Assembly: GCA_026224975.1 (NCBI GenBank)
Contig: JAMFRW010000246.1
Location: 1 to 33,068, forward strand
Length of the DNA: 33,068 nucleotides
Direction of reading: 5' to 3'
Origin: Rhodoferax sp.
GTDB lineage: Bacteria > Pseudomonadota > Gammaproteobacteria > Burkholderiales > Burkholderiaceae_C
In this document: positions 29,253-33,068 of the stretch, piece by piece
Layout: each line of letters begins with the position of its first letter
Position numbering within the stretch: the stretch's first letter is position 1
Position numbers and translations under genes: made by a program
Notes under the pieces: generated by a model
The model's input: the letters and a program-made list of their open reading frames with translations, nothing else
Told to the model about the DNA's origin: nothing
Database searches by the model: none

Positions 29253-30119
29253 TCAATCCGCCCGCATGTAGCGCTTCGCCCGCAGATTCTTCTTGATCTC
29301 CTGCAGCATCGGTCGCAGCTCGCCGGGCATGCGCAGCGCCACCGCAGTCGTGAGGATGTCGATCACAACGAGGTGCAAAAGGCGCGACACCATCGGGCTG
29401 TAGCGGTCGTAGTCTTCCGGGTGATCGACGGCGAGCAGGATCTGGTTATGCGCCTGGCCGAGTTGCGCGAGGGGTGATCCGCTGGCGGTGATGACGATGG
29501 TCGTCGCGCCTTTTTTGCGGGCGATCTCGGCGACGGCGACCAGGTCGCGGCTGTGACCGGAGTTGCTGATGATCACGGCGCAGTCGCCGGGCTTGAGCAT
29601 GGTCGCGCTCATCACCTGCACGTGGCCGTCGCTCACGGCGGTGGTGTTCACGCCGAGACGAAAGAACTTGTGCTGCGCGTCCTGCGCCACGATGCCCGAA
29701 TTGCCGACGCCATAGAACTCGATGCGGTGGCTTGATTGCCCCGCTTCGGCCAGCGCGCCGATGGCGCGTTCGAAGGCGTGGTTGGCGGCGTCGTTGCGGT
29801 ACTTGAGCAAGGCGCTCACCGCGTTGTCGATCACCTTGACGATGATGTCGCCTGGCTTGTCGTCTTCGTCGACCGATCGGTGAACAAAGGGCACGCCTTC
29901 GTTGACGCTGCCGGCGAGCTTGCGCTTGAAGTCGGTCAGGCCGTCGTAGCCGACGCTGCGGCAAAAGCGCACCACCGTCGGTTTGCTCACATGCGCACGA
30001 TCGGCCAGTTCCGACACCGGCAGGCTGGTGAAGCTGCGCGGGTCCAGCAGCACGAGCTTGGCCACGCGTTGCTCGGCCGGCGGCAGCGCGGGGATGGAGG
30101 CGCGGATGCGGTCGAGCAT
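29253..30119 (-). CDS. hexR: HexR, RpiR-family regulator of hexose-phosphate metabolism
   Basis: A 288-residue transcription factor. The N-terminal RpiR-type helix-turn-helix is at about 35-56 (VSELADRAHVSKPTVVRFCR). The linker contains EGVPFVHRSVDEDD, which parallels the NGTPYVNRNVNEDD of enterobacterial HexR. The SIS sugar-phosphate domain, roughly 105-265, has FYGVGNSGIVAQDAQHKFFR, VVIISNSGHSRDLV-like and ITASGSPLAQ segments. HexR typically represses zwf, edd/eda and related genes and is released by 2-keto-3-deoxy-6-phosphogluconate. ATG 30119 is ten bases after the zwf stop, so zwf and hexR form an operon; a longer upstream frame is only the zwf antisense phase. It probably controls its own promoter through the site at 31600. 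Confidence 0.88.
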   Translation of the reverse strand: MLDRIRASIPALPPAEQRVAKLVLLDPRSFTSLPVSELADRAHVSKPTVVRFCRSVGYDGLTDFKRKLAGSVNEGVPFVHRSVDEDDKPGDIIVKVIDNAVSALLKYRNDAANHAFERAIGALAEAGQSSHRIEFYGVGNSGIVAQDAQHKFFRLGVNTTAVSDGHVQVMSATMLKPGDCAVIISNSGHSRDLVAVAEIARKKGATTIVITASGSPLAQLGQAHNQILLAVDHPEDYDRYSPMVSRLLHLVVIDILTTAVALRMPGELRPMLQEIKKNLRAKRYMRAD

Positions 30120-30129
30120 CTGTGTCAGC

Positions 30130-31575
30130 TCACTGTTCTTCGGACCACGCGTAGCCGTCTCTGGCGACGAGGGCGCTCGCGGCGGCCGGTCCCCAGGTGC
30201 CCGCAGAATACGGCCGCGGCCCGGTCGTGTCGCGCTCCCAGGCATCGAGCACCGGCTCGACCCAGCGCCAAGCCTGCTCCTGCTCGTCGCTGCGCACGAA
30301 GAGGTTGAGTCGGCCCGCGATGGCCTCCAGCAGCAGGCGTTCATAGGCGCCCACACGGTTCTCGGCAAAGGCCTTGTCGAAATCCAGATCGAGTGACACC
30401 GGTGAGAGCTGCTCGTGCTGGCCCGTGCCTTTCGCGGCGAGCAGATGAAGCTCCAGGCCATCTTCCGGCTGCAGCTTGATGACCAGCTTGTTCGGCTGGT
30501 TCAGGCCCGGGAAGATGGTGTGCGGCGTGGGCCGGAAGTTGACGACGATCTGCGAATCACGCGCCGCCAGCCGCTTGCCGGTGCGCAGGTAGAACGGCAC
30601 GCCGGCCCAGCGCCAGTTCTGGATCTCGGTGCGGATGGCGACGAAGGTTTCGCATTGGCTGCCGGGCGGCACCTTCACCTCGTCGAGGTAGCCCACGGCC
30701 TTCCTGCCGTCTGCGTTGCCGGCGCGGTACTGGCCGCGCACCACGTCGCGCGCCACGCTCTCGGGCGTGAAGGGATTGAGCGAGCGCAGCACCTTCAGTT
30801 TTTCGTCGCGGATGGCATCGGCATCGTTGCGTGACGGCGGCTCCATCGCGACCATGGTCAGCAACTGCAGCGCATGGTTCTGGATCATGTCGCGCATGGC
30901 GCCAGTGGTGTTGTAGAAGTCGCCGCGCGTGCCCACGCCGATGCTTTCGGCCAGCGTGATCTGGATGTTGGCGATGCTCTCGCGGCGCCACAGGGGCTCG
31001 AACAGCACGTTGCCGAAGCGCAGCGCCATCAGGTTCTGCACCGAAGGCTTGCCCAGGTAATGGTCGATGCGGAAGGCCTGCTCTTCCTTGAACACCGAGC
31101 GCACCACGCGGTTGATTTCCTGCGCGCTCTCGAGGTCGTGGCCCAGCGGCTTTTCGAGCACCACGCGCACACGCGGCTCGTTCAACCCTGCGTTGCCGAG
31201 CTGCGCACAGATCTCGGGGAAGAGATAAGGGCTGGTCGCGAGGTAGAGCACCACGGTGTCGGCGGTGCGCTCGGCCAGCCACTCCTTCAGCCGCGCGTAA
31301 TGCTCCGGCTGCGAGAGGTCCATGCGCCGGTAATGAACCATCTCGGCGAACCTGGCGAACTCTTCCTCGTTGGGGCGCTTGGCGCCTTCGACATCCTGAA
31401 ACCGGTCGTGCAGCCAGGTGCGGTATTTCTCGTCGGTCTGCTCGTCGCGCGCGACGGCGAGGATGCGGCCGTTCGGAGGCAGCTTGCCGTGGCGAAAGGC
31501 CTGAAACAGCGCGGGCATCAGCTTGCGCCAGGTGAGGTCGCCGGTGCCGCCGAAGAAGACGAGGTCGAATGACAT
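30130..31575 (-). CDS. zwf: Glucose-6-phosphate 1-dehydrogenase
   Basis: A 481-residue cytoplasmic enzyme that oxidises glucose 6-phosphate to 6-phosphogluconolactone with NADP+ or NAD+. It is the entry to the pentose-phosphate and Entner-Doudoroff routes. The dinucleotide-binding turn is FGGTGDLTWRKLMPAL at 8-23 (GGTGDLT instead of the usual GASGDLA). EKPLGHDL is at 141-148, and the active-site signature RIDHYLGKP is at 169-177, with His172 and Lys176. YLRTGKRL lies in the C-terminal substrate region. Length is normal. No strong Shine-Dalgarno is visible before ATG 31575; its upstream sequence reads CACCGCATCACC. hexR follows ten bases later. No pgl or edd gene is visible beside it. Confidence 0.92.
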   Translation of the reverse strand: MSFDLVFFGGTGDLTWRKLMPALFQAFRHGKLPPNGRILAVARDEQTDEKYRTWLHDRFQDVEGAKRPNEEEFARFAEMVHYRRMDLSQPEHYARLKEWLAERTADTVVLYLATSPYLFPEICAQLGNAGLNEPRVRVVLEKPLGHDLESAQEINRVVRSVFKEEQAFRIDHYLGKPSVQNLMALRFGNVLFEPLWRRESIANIQITLAESIGVGTRGDFYNTTGAMRDMIQNHALQLLTMVAMEPPSRNDADAIRDEKLKVLRSLNPFTPESVARDVVRGQYRAGNADGRKAVGYLDEVKVPPGSQCETFVAIRTEIQNWRWAGVPFYLRTGKRLAARDSQIVVNFRPTPHTIFPGLNQPNKLVIKLQPEDGLELHLLAAKGTGQHEQLSPVSLDLDFDKAFAENRVGAYERLLLEAIAGRLNLFVRSDEQEQAWRWVEPVLDAWERDTTGPRPYSAGTWGPAAASALVARDGYAWSEEQ

Positions 31576-31599
31576 GGTGATGCGGTGGGTGATGAAGTT

Positions 31600-31614
31600 C
31601 GTAACTTAGTTTCA
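31600..31614. promoter_or_regulatory. Candidate HexR operator in the zwf leader
   Basis: CGTAACTTAGTTTCA has near-dyad symmetry (AACT-T-AGTT at its centre). It matches the gamma-proteobacterial HexR consensus TGTAATTAAATTACA, as I recall it, at 10 of 15 aligned positions. A second overlapping perfect repeat, AAGTTCGTAACTT, is at 31595-31607. It lies just downstream of the predicted -10 box, where a bound repressor would block transcription. Confidence 0.5.
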
Positions 31615-31620
31615 GACTCG

Positions 31621-31649
31621 ATGATGCCGAAGTTTCTTGTGGCGGTCAA
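31621..31649 (-). promoter_or_regulatory. Sigma-70-type promoter of zwf-hexR
   Basis: On the minus strand TTGACC (31644-31649) is separated by exactly 17 bases from CATCAT (31621-31626), 5/6 and 4/6 matches to the -35 and -10 consensus. The start point would fall at about 31613, at the edge of the HexR-like site. Confidence 0.5.
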
Positions 31650-31837
31650 TGCGGGCGCGTTTTTCGGCGCCACGTCGGCGCTGCTCCATACGGTTCCTGA
31701 TCGTTCCCGCCAATCCGATTGCACGCTTCGGCCATAGGCCCGCGGTCGGCGTCTCTCTAGACTGAATCATCGACAAGTACCGGCAGCACATGACCGGTCG
31801 CGATGCCTCACGAGCACACACGATCAGGAGACAAGCC

Positions 31838-32815
31838 ATGATTCGTCACACCCCGCTGCGCCGGCTGGCGCTGCAAGCCCTGGCCGCTGCGGCCACCGCC
31901 ATCCTGCTGCCTCAGGCGCGGGCCGACGGCTTCCCCAACAAGCCTCTCACGCTGATCCTGCCTTTCCCGGCCGGCGGCGCAACGGACGCGCAGATGCGCA
32001 CCCTGGCCCAGGCCCTGACCAAGGAGCTCGGGCAGATGGTCAACATTGCCAACCAGCCCGGCCTGGCCGGCACCATGGCCCCCGCGGCGATGGCGCGCAC
32101 GGCCGCGCCAGATGGATACACCCTGTCGGTCGTGCCGGCCACCTTGTTCCGCCTGCTCCATCTGCAGAAGGTCAGCTACGACCCGCGCACCGACTTCAGC
32201 TACATCATCAACCTGACCGGCTACACCAACGGCATCGTCGTGCGCGGCGATGCAAAGTGGAAGACCCTGCAGGAACTGCTGGACGACGCGAAGGCGAGAC
32301 CGGGCCAGATCAACTACGGCTCGACCGGCATCGGCTCGGGCGGGCATATCGCGCTGGAGCGCCTGGCCCGCATGGCGGGCGTGCAGTTCAACTTCATTCC
32401 CTACAAAGGCATGGCCGACGAGACCACGGCCCTGCTGGGCGGGCACATCGACGTGATCTCCGACCCGGGCTGGGGCGCCCTCGTCGAAAGCGGCAAGGCG
32501 CGGGTGCTGGCCACGCTGGGCGACGCTCGGCTCAAGCGCTGGGCCCAGGTGCCCACGCTCAAGGAGCTGGGCTACGACATCACCGTGCATTCGCCGGTGG
32601 GCATCGTCGGACCCAGGGGCATGGAGCCGGCGCTCGTGAAGACCTTGCACGACGCACTGCGGCGCGCGATGAAAGACCCGGCCTACATGCGCATGCTGGA
32701 GCAGTTCGACCAGCCCGAGCTGTACATGTCGAGCGCCGCCTACACCCAGTACGCGATCGAGCAGACCGCACGCGAGAAGGTCTTTCTCGACCAGCTCGGC
32801 ATCAAGTTGCAATAA
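31838..32815 (+). CDS. Bug/TctC-family tripartite tricarboxylate transporter binding protein
   Basis: A 325-residue periplasmic solute-binding protein. ATG 31838 is preceded by AGGAGA at 31827-31832. The signal peptide [20 protein letters not shown] is cut after ARA near residue 29. Family marks are [20 protein letters not shown] (32-51), [24 protein letters not shown] (near 73-96), [23 protein letters not shown] and [20 protein letters not shown]. Bug proteins bind carboxylates and similar small anions. Burkholderiales carry them in very high number, mostly without membrane subunits beside them, as here. Some act as extracytoplasmic sensors. The downstream thiolase gene, 32 bases away, suggests the ligand feeds acyl-CoA metabolism. 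The start is divergent from zwf with 262 bases between. Confidence 0.88.
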   Translation: MIRHTPLRRLALQALAAAATAILLPQARADGFPNKPLTLILPFPAGGATDAQMRTLAQALTKELGQMVNIANQPGLAGTMAPAAMARTAAPDGYTLSVVPATLFRLLHLQKVSYDPRTDFSYIINLTGYTNGIVVRGDAKWKTLQELLDDAKARPGQINYGSTGIGSGGHIALERLARMAGVQFNFIPYKGMADETTALLGGHIDVISDPGWGALVESGKARVLATLGDARLKRWAQVPTLKELGYDITVHSPVGIVGPRGMEPALVKTLHDALRRAMKDPAYMRMLEQFDQPELYMSSAAYTQYAIEQTAREKVFLDQLGIKLQ

Positions 32816-32847
32816 GTCATTTCACCCTTCTTCCACAGGAACTCCCC

Positions 32848-33068
32848 ATGAAACGCAAAGTTCTCGTCGCCGGCGTTGGCATGATTCCCTTCACCAAGCC
32901 GGGCAAGAGCGACCCGTACCTGGTGATGGGCGAGCGCGCCGCCAGGCTGGCGCTGGAAGATGCCGGCGTGCCGTACGCGGCCGTCGAGCAGGCCTACGTC
33001 AGCTACGTCTACGGCGACTCGACTGCCGGGCAGGCGGCGATCTACCGCGTCGGCCTGACCGGCATCCC
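32848..33068 (+). CDS. SCP-x-type thiolase / lipid-transfer protein (5' part only)
   Basis: Only the first 73 residues are in the window. ATG 32848 has CAGGA seven bases upstream. The start [18 protein letters not shown], then [16 protein letters not shown] and [20 protein letters not shown], is typical of the SCP-x/non-specific lipid-transfer branch of thiolases. Some of these cleave branched or steroid-derived 3-ketoacyl-CoA, and some act in aldol-lyase complexes. The active-site Cys region lies beyond the window edge, so catalytic competence cannot be judged. It follows the Bug/TctC gene closely and is likely co-transcribed with it. Confidence 0.82.
   Translation, partial: MKRKVLVAGVGMIPFTKPGKSDPYLVMGERAARLALEDAGVPYAAVEQAYVSYVYGDSTAGQAAIYRVGLTGI

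Overview
The window is high-GC, gene-dense DNA that reads as the chromosome of a betaproteobacterium. It is most likely a member of the Burkholderiales of the Rubrivivax/Leptothrix/Rhizobacter/Methylibium kind. I base this on the family mix: LivGFHM-type importer, secreted 3-hydroxybutyrate-oligomer hydrolase, Bug/TctC binding protein, zwf-hexR pair, very long UvrA, and TTCGACAAGCTCAG-type repeats. No rRNA, tRNA, CRISPR array or transposase was seen. All database-style names below come from reading the sequence, not from searches.

Layout. 1-2074: the end of an MFS (metabolite:H+ symporter) gene with a good terminator, a VirK/YbjX (DUF535) gene, and a small Cys-rich CWC-type gene on the minus strand. 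2105-5253: a malonyl-CoA synthetase (matB, minus) divergent from a PAS-domain sigma-54 activator (plus). 5254-10017: a repeat-rich leader, a TonB-dependent receptor, and a SulP permease fused to STAS and cyclic-nucleotide-binding domains. 10208-11128: a Sel1-repeat/lytic transglycosylase protein. 11201-19184: a very good sigma-54 promoter followed by a tightly packed operon. It encodes a branched-chain-type ABC importer (binding protein, two ATPases, two permeases), a lipoprotein 3-hydroxybutyrate-oligomer hydrolase and an alpha/beta hydrolase. 19190-21833 (minus): an 86-residue orphan gene with its own sigma-54-like promoter, and a soluble hybrid histidine kinase. 21974-28554: a 1983-residue UvrA made of two complete UvrA units, then a secreted DUF3280/DUF2380-like protein. 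28555-29252: weakly coding sequence, a 62-residue acidic protein and a solo copy of the repeat. 29253-31575 (minus): zwf-hexR, with a promoter and a candidate HexR operator. 31838-33068: a Bug/TctC solute-binding protein and the start of an SCP-x-type thiolase.

How the genes may work together. The most interesting proposal is a polyhydroxybutyrate-breakdown-product uptake system. The sigma-54 activator would drive the sigma-54 promoter at 11201. A periplasmic or surface lipoprotein hydrolase would cut 3-hydroxybutyrate oligomers to monomers. The co-transcribed ABC importer would take up the products, and the cytoplasmic alpha/beta hydrolase could finish any residual esters. The TonB-dependent receptor upstream could be an outer-membrane entry route. 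The gene order and the promoter are directly visible; the substrate assignment is inference. A second coherent unit is the zwf-hexR operon, which appears built for feedback by HexR on its own promoter.
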